Of a stretch of 64,000 nucleotides of DNA, positions 1 to 11,418 are shown in pieces. The position numbers were made by a program, and so were the translations under genes. The notes beneath the pieces were generated by a model. It ran no database searches. It saw nothing but the letters and a program-made list of their open reading frames with translations, and had not been told where the DNA came from. The stretch lies in the NCBI RefSeq assembly GCF_022682495.2, contig NC_071392.1, forward strand, positions 109,544,896-109,608,895. Direction: 5' to 3'. Position 1 is the first letter of the stretch; each line of letters begins with the position of its first letter. The DNA comes from Desmodus rotundus. Taxonomy: Eukaryota > Chordata > Mammalia > Chiroptera > Phyllostomidae.

Positions 1-1230
1 TGCCCAAGGTCACAGAGAATTAGTACTGCGCCAGGAATTCAAGGCTCCTTCCTTGAGGGCCTGAGCAGCCCGAATCTGAAGGTTGCAGAGGACAGGAAGG
101 AGACCGGCCAGACCCTGCCCTGAAGGCAGGTCTGTGCGGGCAGGTCCCCCAGCTTGGGGGCGGCGCGGGGGGGGGGAGAGCGGAGCGAGACAGGGGAGCA
201 GGGGGGCCGTGGCCTGAGACGTGGACTCGTATCATTTCCTCTTTCTGGGAAGAAAGGAGGTGAAGCGAAGGAGGAAGGAAGTGGTCGTACCTCCGCTGAC
301 GTCTGCCACGGTCTAGAAAGGGGCTGCCTCCCTGAGATTTAAGGCAAAAAATGGGGGGGAAATTTTTTAAGGCAAACACCCGGTGGCTTCTGTCATTGAA
401 TTTAAGCCTCTTTTCTGGGCTGAGAGCTCTGAGCTCCACCTTTTCTCTGCAAGACAAGGGATTTAACTACGTTAAGGCTGATGTTGAGAGGACCCTACTC
501 CCCCCTCCCCCATAGGAAGAGGAGAGAAAGTTAACAAAGGGGAAAAATTCAGCGCAAAACATTCTCTGGAATCCACACTCCTTGAACACTGGCTGTCAAA
601 CAATGGAGTTCTCTTCTCCACAAAGGGCCTTGTTTCCGGAGCTTTCTCAGCCTCCAGATTAGAGCCCCAGGGCCTTGCAGACAAGGTTTAAGTTTGGTGG
701 GCTAGGGGGTCGTACCCCATTAATTCAATTCCCAGCAGGCTTGTGTGAAGAACTCCTCTAGGTCATTACTCACTAGCAAGGTTCTCCTGAGGCTGACAGC
801 ATAGCCTGAGTTCAGTGATGTTCTGCTTGCTAAGGAAACTCAATAACCTTCCCTGGGGAAGGGAAAACCTCTGCACTGAGCTTATCCCCGGCCCCCCACC
901 GAGTCCTCTGAAAAGACCCACCACCCATCTCCTGGCTCACTCCCAGCTCATTAATAATCCAGCTGTGTAGGACACTGTTTCAGTAAGAGCAATCAGCGAG
1001 CAGAGGAGGTGGGGAGGAATTAAAATGATGTTTAAAATAACTCAGGGAGATCATGGTTCCCCACAGAACATTTCCATGGACTTGTCATGAAGAGCTGGGG
1101 GCTGAGAGGGTGGGACTTCATCTCTCCAAGGCAGAACAACTTGGAGTCTGTGTCCCTGAAATACAGCCTTGAGGATGGGCCCAAATTCCTGGGCTGTACT
1201 GTCCATTCACACCACTCACGGCGTTTGATA
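1..1230. other. Intergenic, no gene
   Basis: 1-40 resembles the end of a MIR (TGCCCAAGGTCAC). A G-rich run occurs at 165-176. About 940-1,080 is unique-looking A/T-rich sequence with homeobox-like TAAT cores and could be a conserved non-coding element. The short ORFs have no protein signal. Confidence 0.5.
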
Positions 1231-1740
1231 CCAGAAGTTCAAGTATGCTCAGAATAAGGTGGAAGCCTCACACTTCCTGGTTTCAAAACTTCTGTACTAA
1301 TCAAGACAGTGTGATACACATGTAAGGATAGACATGCAGGTCAATGGAATAAAACTGAGAGTCTAGATTATAAACGCTCACATTTCCAACCAACTGCTTT
1401 TCAAGGAGAATGACAGAACAAGTTAATGGAAAAAGAATCGTCTTTTCAACAAACGGTGCTGGCTGGGACAATCAGGTTCCCACATGCAAAAGAATGAAGT
1501 TGGACCCCTTACCTCACACCATATACAAAAATGAACTCAGAGTGGATCAGACTGAAAATTAAGAACCAAAACTGCAAAACTCGCTGAAGAAAACATGGGC
1601 GTACCCAGTGACCTTGGATTAAGTAGTGGTTTCTTAGGCCTGGCACCTAAAGCACAAGCAACAAAGGTAAGTGGGGCTTCATTAAAATCAAAAATCTTTG
1701 TGCTGTAAAGGACATTATCAAAAAAAGTAAAAAGATAACT

Positions 1741-2124
1741 TGCGTGCTAAATCATGTGTCCCCCAAATTCACATCTTGATGTCCCGACCCCCAGTACCTC
1801 CAAATAGAAACTGTACTGAAAGATCTTTAAAGAGGTGATTAAACTAAACTGAGGCCCTTAGGATGGGACTCTACTCCAATATGACTAGTGTCCTTATAAG
1901 GAGAAAGGCATCAGGGAGGCACACACAGAGAAGAGACCTTGTGAAGACACAGGAAGGAGGTGGCCATCTACCAATTAAAGGAGAGAGGCCTCCGGAGAAA
2001 CCAAATCTGCAGATACCTTGATCTTAGGCTTCCAGCCTCCAGAACTGTGGGAAATAAATTTCTGCTGTTTAAGACACACCATCTCTGGTGTTTTGTTATG
2101 ACAGTCTTTATAAACAAATACAAT
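1741..2124 (+). mobile_element. ERVL-MaLR-type solo LTR (MLT1/MST-like) inside L1
   Basis: Contains the family landmarks GTGTCCCCCAAATTCA, CCAATATGAC..GTGTCCTTATAAG, CTTCCAGCCTCCAGAACTGT and AATAAATTTCTG. L1 sequence resumes on each side, so it inserted into the L1. Confidence 0.7.
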
Positions 2125-2286
2125 AGCCCACAGAATGGGAGGATATACTTGCAAATCACATATCTGTTAAGGGACTTGTATCCAGAATATATAGGAAACT
2201 CTTACAATACAATAATGAAATGCCAAATAACTTGATTAAAAATGGACAAAGAATCTGAATAGATATTTCTCTAAAGAAAATACACA

Positions 2287-2478
2287 GCCCTGGCAGGGTA
2301 GCTCAGTTGGTGAGAGCATCATCCCGATACACCAAGGCTGCAGGTTCGATCTCCAGTCAGGGCACGTACAGGAAGAAACCGATGAATGCATAAGTGGAAC
2401 AACCAACCAATGTCTCTTCTCCCTCCTCTTCCTCTCTCTCTCCCTCTGTTTCTCTCAAATCTATATAAATAAATAAAT
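2287..2478 (+). mobile_element. Bat tRNA-derived SINE
   Basis: A tRNA-like head (GCCCTGGCAGGGTAGCTCAG, B-box GGTTCGATCTCC), a pyrimidine-rich tail and AATAAA repeats. Perfect 9-bp target duplication AAATACACA at 2278-2286 and 2479-2487, placed within L1. Confidence 0.9.
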
Positions 2479-3236
2479 AAATACACATGGCCAACAAGTA
2501 CAGGAGAAGATACTGAACATCATCAACCATCAAGGAAGTGCAAACCCAAACCACAGGGAGATACACTTTCACACTCACTAGGATGGCTGTGATCAAAAAC
2601 ACAGGCAGTAGCAAGTGCTGACAAGGCTGTGGTGAAACCACATACGTTGCTGGCGGGGATGTAAAGTTAAACATACGGTTTCCAGATGACCCAGAAATTC
2701 CGCCCCAGGTAGATGCCCAAGAGAAGTAACAGCATACATCTGCATGAACTTGTACACAAGTGTTCGTGGTAGCATTGATGATAACAGCCAAAGAGTGGGA
2801 AAACCCAAGTGTCGGTCGAATGGTAAAAGGGGAGATGAAATGTGGTGTGCCTGCGCAGGGCCAATCACTGGGCAATCGAGAGGGATGCAGTCCCCACGCC
2901 TGCCGCAGCGTGGGCGAGCCTGGAACACCTGCACTAAGGGAAAGAAGCCAGAAGCGAAGCCGCATATTGTGTGGCTCCGTTGAAATGAAATGTGCGGCGT
3001 AAGCAAGTCTGTGGAGCAGAACGTAGATTAGCGGCTGTCTAGCATGGGGAGGGGTCAGAGGGGCAAGTGGAGAGTGACAGGCAAAGGGCACAAGCTTCCT
3101 TCTGGAGTGATGAAAACGTTCTAAAATTGATTGTGGTGATGGTTGCACAACGGCGAATATGCCCAAAACCATTAAACTGCACAGTTTAAATGGGTGAATT
3201 GTACAGGGAGTGAATGATATCTCAATAAAGTTTTTA

Positions 3237-3663
3237 CCCCCCAAAAGTTAAACTATTCTCTGGTCCTTGAAAACAACACTGACCATGTCCTCCATGTCTC
3301 TCTTTTCCCCAGGCCATGCATGAGAAGCGAGTCTCCTTATACTGAGGTCATCTGTGATCTGTACGACATAAGGGGACTGTCCACGGCTAATGAACACTCT
3401 AATAGACTATGGGAAATAGTTGAGAATCCGAAAATAAATGGGTTGTCTCCAACATATAAAATCTGGAACATTGATGTTTACAAATATAGAACTAAATATC
3501 TATTTAACCTTAGGTCAACCAGTCAACTGCAATTCAAGTACTCACAGTTACATATAAATTACATGGAAAATAGAATTTGAGTAAATTATATGGTTACTAT
3601 GATGCAAGGCAAGGACTCCAGAATAAGGAAGACCCATTCTTACAGACTCCTGAGTCTGTTAAA

Positions 3664-3694
<31 letters not shown>

Positions 3695-4315
3695 CGCTAA
3701 TCCAGCTCTAAGGAATTTATTTTCAAGGTTATTTAATTCCCTGGCTTTAATACCAGTCAGTGGGCAGGTGCTGGGTTGGCTGCATTCATTCATTCAACAA
3801 ATGGTCCAATGCCTGGCCCAGGGTAAGCCTTGAGAGGTGGCTGATGCTGCTGGTGAAGATGTAGGTTGGCTCCAGGCCAGGCCCAACCAACAGATGTGCA
3901 GGAAGTGCAGTGGGTGCCCCGAGGCCCTAGTACAAGGAGCCAAGTGGGGGAAAGACATCCTGGGTAAGAGTCCTGGCTCTGCCGTGACCCCACTGGGCAG
4001 GCATTTCCCCTTCCAGAGTGTCTGTTTCCTGGTCTATAAAACTCCAATTGTACAATACTTGCGTGTGTTTGTGTGTGCACTCTCCCCCACGTCTCCACAC
4101 TTGTAAGGGAAGTGACCTCTCTTCAACCTCTGGTGTAAGCTCCCTAAGGAGCACAGGCCGAGCTGTTTGCATTGACAGGCCCCAGCAGTGTGCAGAGGGA
4201 GCACAGATGTTTGTGGGTAGCAGGTGCGCTCGGTCCTGTGATGCCGTGAGTTTAACGGTAACTAGGTGGGGGCTGACGGATTTTCATTTTCATACTCAGT
4301 TTAGAGAGAACCCTT
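3237..4315. other. Intergenic, simple and MIR/L2 fragments only
   Basis: A (GA)n microsatellite lies at 3,664-3,694, an L2/MIR-like piece at about 3,780-3,830, and a MIR on the plus strand at about 3,940-4,065. No gene. Confidence 0.5.
3664..3694. repeat. (GA)n microsatellite
   Basis: Near-perfect GA dinucleotide tract of about 31 bp with one interruption. Confidence 0.95.
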
Positions 4316-4815
4316 CTAGCCCTGTGGCTCTCAATCTTGGCAGGACTTTGGAACCACAAAGGGATCTTTTAAAAGTGTTGATGCCCAGGCCCTACCCGGG
4401 ACCATGTGAATCAGATTCCAGAGGTGGGGCTTATACTTTTAAACACACGGGAATACGCACAGATCGAAAAACTCCCCAGGTGAGTTAAAAATGCAATGTG
4501 TAGCCAGGCTGAGGATCACCGGCTAAGTATGTGGTTCTCAAACTTCAGGAGCACAGAATTACCTGGGGGAAGATAAGGAAAACTGTGGAGAAATGCTGCT
4601 TCCTAGGCCTATCCTTTGTACTCCTTTCTCATTCCTTGGTGTGGTGCAGGGCCTAGGGGTATGCATTTTGACTGATTCCAAAGAGCTGCATGTCTTAGCT
4701 AATGCCTCCAGCTGCCCTGACAGCACCACCTCACTACCTGGGCTTAAACAGGCTTTCCCAGGTTCCCTGAGGGGAAGAGTCACCTGGGGTCCTTCTTAAA
4801 AAATGCAGATTCCAC
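4316..4815. mobile_element. MER5A-like hAT-Charlie fragments
   Basis: Two adjacent pieces with the typical landmarks of this family: 'gtggctctcaatcttgg', 'gaatcagattccagaggtgg', then 'tgtggttctcaaacttcagg' and 'cagaattacctggg'. Confidence 0.6.
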
Positions 4816-4859
4816 TTTGCAACCACCAATAGAATAATCAATTGAGGAAGCAATGGTCC

Positions 4860-5615
4860 TCAACAGATGCGAAAGCCAGTGAGTGAGAGGCTTGGGGTAA
4901 CAGAAGAGTCACATGGTTCAAAATATCACACCACAGATTATTTACTAATGAAAAAGGGGGAAACGTACCTACCGTACAGAGATCCCGCAGCCTCCACTGG
5001 AATCAAGAGATCCAACCCACATCAGCAGGAGCGGGACAAGGGGACACTGCAGCCTCCAATGGGATGCAGGGTGATGGACACGACATCTTCTCTGTCGGAT
5101 TCTTGCCAAAAATACTTAACCTGATTTTAATCAGGAGGAAAATTGAGACAGATCTAGAATGTGGGGCATTCCACAAGCCTGGACTGTCTTTTAAAAAGTT
5201 AATATAGTTTTTTTTAAAGGCAGGGAGTTAGTCTAGATTAGAAGGGTTAAAGGGACTGAAAACATACGTGTAGGTGGGAACCTCGATTACATCGTGGATG
5301 GAAGAAGTAACTCGCTGTAAAAGAAAGGTCGCAGGCCTTTGAGAATTTACAGACGGCGTGTGTGCTAGGTCATATTATTGAACTGATGTTGGTATCCTGA
5401 GAGAGGGTGAAGGGAATGTAGTTACGGAAGAGAAGGTCCTTCTCTTATTCTTGGGGATGCACGCTAAAGAGAGGGCCGAGGAAGGAGGAAGAAAAGCAGA
5501 AAAGTGCCAGAAGGCTAACAACCAGTGAGTCGAGGTGAAGGGTATTTGCGTGTTCCTTGTACTTTTATTTTGATTTCTCCAGAGGTTTGATATTGTTCAA
5601 AATAAAAATGTTTGG
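4860..5615 (+). mobile_element. Old L1 (L1ME-type) 3' end
   Basis: Features such as TGGGGCATTCCACAAG.CCTGGACTGTCTT, GATGTTGGTATCCTG and a terminal AAAATAAAAATGTTT resemble ancient L1 3' UTRs. Heavily mutated. Confidence 0.5.
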
Positions 5616-5725
5616 GGAGGGTGAATGCAGTTTCCTGAGCCCCACCCCTTGGAGATTCTGATTCAGTAGACAGGGAGCGAGGCCCAGGATCTGTATTTTT
5701 AAAGGAATGCCCAGGTGGTTTTTAT
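5616..5725. mobile_element. MER5A-like fragment
   Basis: CCCCACCCCTTGGAGATTCT.GATTCAGTAGACAGGG is the recognisable core. Confidence 0.55.
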
Positions 5726-5789
5726 CTGGTTCAAGGCTTCACCACCCCCAGAGGTCCCCCAGCAACCTGCATTGCTGGCAGCCTTTCGG

Positions 5790-6040
5790 TTGCTCAGACG
5801 CCCGCCGGGTACTACCATCTCTTTGCACATCCTGTTCCCTCTGTCTGGTCTGCTGTTCCTGCTTTCTGCTTAATCCCTACCCTTCTTTCATGTCTCAGCC
5901 CAAATGTCACTACCTCAGGGAAGGCTTCTGACAAGCCTCCCAGTCAACCCCCCTGGTCCTGGCTCTCAAGGCCCCAGGGACCATGGTTGTAATGTTACAC
6001 ATAGTTGTGACTTTTGGGTTAATGTCTGCTTCTCCTATTA
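5790..6040 (+). mobile_element. L2 fragment
   Basis: Resembles L2 3' sequence: CTTTGCACATCCTGTTCCCTCTG...TGTCTCAGCCCAAATGTCAC. Confidence 0.55.
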
Positions 6041-6047
6041 CCCAGTG

Positions 6048-6680
6048 TTGTGGGCTGACTGTGTCCTCCCTACCCCTCACAGGTTGAAGTCCTAGCCCCA
6101 GTGCCTTGGAATGTGACTGCATTTGGAGATAGGGGCTTTAAAGAGGTGATTCAGGTCAAATGAGTTCATATAGGATAGGGGGGCTCTCGTCCAATATGAC
6201 TGGTGCCCTTACAAGAGGAGATTCGATGCCCTGGCTGGTGCGGCTCAGTTGGAGCATTGTCCCATAACCGAAGGGCTGTGGGTTCGATTGCCAGTCAGGG
6301 CGCACACTTAGGTTGTGGGTTCAGTCCCAGGTCCAGCCGCATACGATCCCATGTTTAGGTGTGTATGGGAGGCAACAAAGCAGTACTTCTCTCTTGCATC
6401 GATGTTTTTCTCTCTCCCTTCCTCTTCTCCTTTTCTCTAAAAAAAAAAAAAGCAATGAAAAAACAAAAATAGGAATATAAAAAGAAGAGGAGATTCGAGA
6501 TGGGGAAAAGACCACATGAACGCTCTGGAGGAAGACGGCGTCCACCACAAGCAAGGAAGAAGACAACCCCATTGACTCCGTGCTCGCGGACTACTACTCT
6601 CCAGAGTCGTGAGCAAATAAGCTTCGGTTGCTTACGCCACCCAGTTTGTGGTCTTTGGTGATGGTGGCCCAACAAACTGG
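6048..6680 (+). mobile_element. ERVL-MaLR-type LTR interrupted by a SINE
   Basis: 5' half TTGTGGGCTGACTGTGTCC...CCAATATGACTGGTGCCCTTA. 3' half resumes after the SINE and ends GCCACCCAGTTTGTGG...ACTGGTATAG. Confidence 0.65.
6227..6484 (+). mobile_element. Bat tRNA-derived SINE
   Basis: Head TGCCCTGGCTGGTGCGGCTC, B-box GGTTCGATTGCC. Flanked by a perfect 14-bp duplication AAGAGGAGATTCGA at 6213-6226 and 6485-6498. Confidence 0.92.
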
Positions 6681-7259
6681 TATAGATAGTGAGCGACACG
6701 GATCAGGGGCCAGATGTGCTTGGTTGACATCCGAATTTCCAGGGCCTGGCACAGCTTGGCACGCAGGACAAGCAGAGGCAGGCCCTGCTGAATGAGTGAA
6801 GCGGGAGAACGCATGACCGGCCCTGGCATAGGGCAGGGCTTCAGTAAACAGCGCTTGAACACGCAGCAGGAAAATATCTGGGAAATTACAAACGGAGGCT
6901 TAGGCTTGCTTTCCCTCATTGTTTGTTCGGTTGGTGCTGGTGCTGTTGCCAACCACCCTGCACTCATCTACCTATTGTCACCGCTTGCCCCTGGGGGGAC
7001 GCAGATGCCACCTGGAACCAACAAAAGTGCTTTCTCGGTCCTGAGGTGCAAAATAGAGCCTGTCACCTCCACAGTCCAAGTAACAGCCAGGGAGACCAGG
7101 CACCTTTCAGGTGTTGCTGCCTCAGACAAGAGAGGAAAGTTCTCACGGGATCCTAGAAGTCTAGGCTTGGAAGATAGAGAGGCAAAGCCTGAAGCAAAAA
7201 GGCAAAATGTTTATTCCCAAACAACAGATTGGTTGAAGACAGGCTCAACTCATGAATGT
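6681..7259. other. Intergenic, nothing recognised
   Basis: No gene or clear repeat. A 161-codon plus-strand ORF has no domain or splice support. Confidence 0.45.
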
Positions 7260-7715
7260 TTAGGGAAATGCAAATAAACCCAGGAGGTAAAAGTCGACTG
7301 ACAGCTCGCAGGAAGGGGGAGAAAAACCCACAGGTCTGTCAGCACCGGGTAGGACAGACCAGGATGCTGAATGCCCTGGGGCGGGGATGCCCGAGCGGCT
7401 ACTACCACTTAGGAGAGAAGTTGGGCATTGTCTAGGGAAGCTGGATATGCATGGCCTGTGACTCAGCAACTCCTCTGTAAGGAATACCTGCCTCGGAGAA
7501 AACCTTCCCCTGGGGCAGGAAAACACATGGAAAAAAGGATATTCATGGTGGTTTTTCCCTGCGATAGCAAAAGATTGGCAACATTCTAAATGCTTACCAA
7601 TAGGGGAATGGATACTAATGAATTAGGAGGTATTTTTATATGATTGAATTTTATTATTATTAATTATACCCTTTCTCTATTCCTACAAGAAACTCTGTCC
7701 CCCTTTTAACATAAA
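7260..7715 (+). mobile_element. Old L1 fragment
   Basis: Includes AAAAGATTGGCAACATTCTA and AATAGGGGAATGG, typical of L1M ORF2 3' ends. Degenerate. Confidence 0.5.
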
Positions 7716-7725
7716 AATCTCATGG

Positions 7726-7930
7726 CACCCTGACTGGTATGGCTCAGTGTGTTGGGAGTTGTCCCACAAAACAAAGATTTGCCAGTTCGATTCCAGTCAG
7801 GGCACGTGCCTGGGCTGCGGGCCAGATCCCCAGTGGGGGGCATGTGAAAGGCAACCACACATTGCTGTTTCTCTCCCTCTTTTTCTCCCTCCCTTCCCCT
7901 CTCTCTAAAAATAAATAATTTTTTTAAAAC
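7726..7930 (+). mobile_element. Bat tRNA-derived SINE
   Basis: Head CCTGACTGGTATGGCTCAG and a CTCTCTAAAAATAAATAA tail. Imperfect target duplication AATCTCATGG / AATCTTATGG at 7716-7725 and 7931-7940. Confidence 0.88.
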
Positions 7931-8084
7931 AATCTTATGGTTTCCTCTAATGTTACTTGAAATTTCAAAATAGAGGCCTGCAAGGAATACTTCCTCTGAA
8001 ACCTGGGCGGGGGGCGGGGGGTATGCTTTGGAATTCAGGACTTTAGGGTTTTACACATACAATCTGCATATAAGTCTACATTAG

Positions 8085-8275
8085 TGATGCTCGTACTTGA
8101 GCATGAATCAGATCACCAGGAGGGTTCATTAAAGCGCAGATGGCTGGACCTCATCCCCGAGTGTTTTGGTTTAACAGGTATGGGACCAGGCCTGAGAATT
8201 TCCATTTCTAACAAGTTCCCGGATGATGCTGATGCTGCTGTCTGAGGACCACACTTTGAAAACGACTGCTGTCTG
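8085..8275. mobile_element. MER5A-like element, near full length
   Basis: Spans from 'gtgatgctcgtacttgagca' to 'gaccacactttgaaaacgac', with CCTGAGAATTTCCATTTCTA inside. Confidence 0.7.
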
Positions 8276-8512
8276 TTATACAGCATCCCTAGAGGGGTCT
8301 AGAACAGCATCCTCTCATCAAACATGAATACCTCTACTGTGACATAAATGTATATGATATAGAAGTAAAAATATTACCACAAATATATACATAGCCTTGT
8401 GTCCATTCAGATTAGGTGCTGCTACTGAGTCAGCTTTTGTACACTGATAAAAAAAAATCTCTCAGTTTTCAGAGAATTTTGATCTTTGGAAGCAAGTAAA
8501 ATCAGCCATAGA

Positions 8513-8725
8513 GCCCTGTCTGGTATGGCTCAGTGGATTGAGCACTGCCCTGCAAACCATAGGGTTGCCGGTTCGATTCCCATTCAAGGCACATCCCTGG
8601 GTTGCGGGCCACATCTCCAGTAGGGGGCACTTGAGAGACACCCCCACGTTGATGTTTCTCTCCCTCTTTTTCTCTTTCCCTTTCCCTCTGTAAAAATAAA
8701 TAAATGAAATCTTTTTTAAAAAAGA
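8513..8725 (+). mobile_element. Bat tRNA-derived SINE
   Basis: GCCCTGTCTGGTATGGCTCA, GGTTCGATTCCC, a pyrimidine tract and an AAATAAATAAATG tail. The target duplication is not clear. Confidence 0.88.
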
Positions 8726-8865
8726 AACTGTGGATTTATAAGCAATATCTCATGACCAAATGATTAGGTATACTTGACCCCTCCACCATCAGATATTGTG
8801 GAATTAATGAATGAACCAGAATAAGGTCTTAAAGAGAACAGTGGGTCTTGCATCATTCCTATTGG

Positions 8866-8879
8866 CCACCGGGTGGCAG
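8866..8879 (+). promoter_or_regulatory. CTCF-like motif
   Basis: CCACCGGGTGGCAG matches 13 of 14 positions of the CTCF core consensus. Motif match only. Confidence 0.25.
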
Positions 8880-8984
8880 CAACAAGCCAGGCCATAATAG
8901 TCACTCATCAGAAGAGCGTGTGGGAGATACTCCTAAGGCCATCTTGAGAAAATGTAATCTGTGCATTTTTGTGACAGATATAAG

Positions 8985-10000
8985 CCAGAATCCATGTGGT
9001 CCGGTCAATTTTTGTAGTAGAATAAATTTGGAAATAGATTTATTCAAATGCCATTCAAAGATGGAATGATTACATAAATCATGGCAGGAAACATAATGAA
9101 ATACTAGCCAAATGTTTAAATGATTTACTTCCCCAAAAAATGTGCAGGAAATATATGAATAAAATTTCAAAGTCAATTATGTGACATAGGACCTAAGTAA
9201 AGGAAAAAGACTCATTCCCACTTTTGGCTAGAAGATTCAGTAAAGAAAAGATACCACCTTTTATCTTTTAATCTATAATTTCAATGGGGTGCAAATAAAT
9301 ACTGCAACCCGATTATTTTGGAACTGAACAAACTGACTACAAGAAAAATCCTGGGCGGGGGAGAAATCTGGGTAGACCGACTCCACCACGTCTTAAAGTA
9401 TATTATAAAGTGAGATTAATATTCCATTGTGAACTCAGGAATAGACAGGGAGAGGAGTGGACAGATGAGTCTGGTAGTAAACCAAAATATATACGGTCAT
9501 TTAATACGTACTAAAGGTGACATAATAGTGGAGACAAGGTGGAAAACTCAATAAACATTGTTAGCACAGTTGGCTAGTCATCCGAAGAGAAATTCACCTG
9601 GAACCCTACCACAAAGTTGTGGCAAGGTACGTTCCAACTGGACAGGTGGATCATGGTACATCCATACGTACAACGAGACACTATGTGTCTGGGAACGAGT
9701 GGACCATGCTACATGCAGCAGGGATGAATGCTGGAGACAGTGCTCAGAGATGTGTAGCCAGGCAGCAAAACCATACCAAGCATGGAGAGGAACAGTATGG
9801 AAGTCCATGCCGTGATTTCCTACGAGGGGAAAGGAGCACTTTTCAATCAGGAAAGGCCCTCCTGGGCGCTTCTGCAGGGGTAGCGATGTCCTATTTCTTG
9901 ACCATGGTGATTACAAGGGTGCTTGCTTCACAAGTTGTCAGATTGCAGCTTTATATTTTATGCCATTATGTATGTTATGTTTTACATAAGAAGGTTTAAA
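8985..10000 (+). mobile_element. Old L1 remnants
   Basis: 9,620-9,740 resembles L1 ORF2/3' UTR (GGATCATGGTACATCCATAC...GCTACATGCAGCAGGGATGAA). Flanking A/T-rich DNA is probably the same element, too mutated to bound exactly. Confidence 0.4.
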
Positions 10001-10639
10001 TTAACTAAATATGTGGGAAGAAAACATAGGGGTTTTTTTTTTCATTATCTCCAAGTGAGTAAGACTTTTCTAAATATGAAATACAACCCAGAAGCACTTT
10101 TAAGGACTGTTTGATTTGAGTCCATAAAAAATTCTGCATGGAAAAACACCTCAACAAAGTCCAATGACAAACACCAATTACAGGAAACCATTTGCAGTTC
10201 TTACCACATTTCTTAGTATAAAAGAGCACAGGGTTAGAGGATGGTTTTTTTCAGTCTCATGAATGCATTTATGTTTATATGAAACATAAAAATCAAGGGA
10301 AAGAGGAATGTGGAAGCTGCCCCTGTATAAATGTGGTGTGATCTCCAAGACACATCGCTGTGCTGTGTAGAGCACACCACTATTCGTGTGGAAAAGCACA
10401 TGGCAGGCATATGCCGAATGCATCCCCTGGTGTTGTTTACCGTGTGTGACAGAGACACATGCACTTTCATTTTGAAAAGATGAGAAAGCAGCAGCTTCAT
10501 ACGCAGTGGCATTGAATGATACCCACCACATGCTGCCATATGGTAAACAAAACGAGGCTAGGTCAGAGGACCACTGACCACGTGTCTTTAAATGGCCAAC
10601 TCCAAACACACACAGAAGTAGAAAGAGAAGGGTGATGCG
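10001..10639. other. Intergenic, nothing recognised
   Basis: A/T-rich with no assignable repeat. A 143-codon minus ORF lacks support. Confidence 0.4.
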
Positions 10640-11060
10640 TCTCTAGGCAGCTATCCGCCCGTGGTCACGGTGGTTTCCTCTATGCCCCCCTCTCCCCCTA
10701 CCCCACTCGATCATTTTGGAGTAAGTCCCAGACACTTCAGTATGTATCTCTACCCCCCTCCTCTCCCCCTCTCCTCTCTCCATAAGCACAATCACATCTA
10801 AAAATAAAAACGCATCAATAATGCTTTCATATAATCAAATATCCACTTTAAAAAGTCGCCTAATTAAAGACTTAAATAAGAACTCTCTGTGTAAGCTACA
10901 AATATATATAATATATATTTAATTAGGTTTATTTGCTTCACTTTGCTTTTGATTTTTAAGGACTTTGCTCTTCTATGGATTAAAATTTGTTTTGTAATTG
11001 TGTATAACATACACACCGGTCCAAAGCCAAATATAAAAAGCATGTATTATTCATTTTAAA
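10640..11060. mobile_element. Old L1 3' UTR-like fragment
   Basis: Contains ATTTTGGAGTAAGTCCCAGA, TTCAGTATGTATCTCTA and CATATAATCAAATATCCAC, landmarks of L1MA/MB-type 3' UTRs, with a C/T low-complexity insert. Confidence 0.5.
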
Positions 11061-11248
11061 TCAAAGTCATAGGAGAAAGAAGAAGAAGAAAACTACAAAG
11101 CTCTTTGGCTGACACAGACAACTTACAAACAGTTGTACCTTCATTTTTAAAATCCATGATGTCAGATAAAATGTTATTACTAGGGCAATATATAATTAAG
11201 CAAAGCTACCAAATTTTTTTAAATATCAATCATTTTAAGATTTTTAAA

Positions 11249-11405
11249 AAAGATTTTATCTATTTATTTTCAGAGAGAGGGGACGGAAGGGAGAAGGAGA
11301 ACCATCGATGCGTGAGGGGACATATGTGCCCTAGCTGGGAATCGAACCAGCAACCCTTCAGTTCACAGGCCAGGGCTCAACCCACTGAGCCACACCAGCC
11401 AAGGC
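11249..11405 (-). mobile_element. Bat tRNA-derived SINE (reverse)
   Basis: The reverse complement of the family ends in GAGCCACACCAGCCAAGGC. Perfect 13-bp duplication TAAGATTTTTAAA at 11236-11248 and 11406-11418. Confidence 0.92.
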
Positions 11406-11418
11406 TAAGATTTTTAAA

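Larger units (their letters stand above)
1255..3236 (+). mobile_element. L1 3' end (ORF2 C-terminus and 3' UTR), interrupted twice
   Basis: Recognisable L1 sequence: about 1,255-1,740 and 2,125-2,286 are the ORF2 3' region (CACATGCAAAAGAATGAAGT; GGGACTTGTATCCAGAATAT). 2,488-3,236 runs to a typical end, TGGGTGAATTGTAC...CTCAATAAAG. It is split by a MaLR-type LTR and by a bat SINE. Frames are broken, so it is inactive. A 295-codon antisense ORF here is incidental. Confidence 0.85.

Noticed and set aside
2287..2360. tRNA-like heads with A and B boxes considered as tRNA genes
   Set aside because: They are the 5' ends of tRNA-derived SINEs with pyrimidine and A-rich tails and target duplications; no intact cloverleaf was supported.
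2357..3244. 295-codon minus-strand ORF
   Set aside because: It is antisense to an L1 3' UTR and a SINE, and its translation shows no domain. Chance ORF across repeat DNA.
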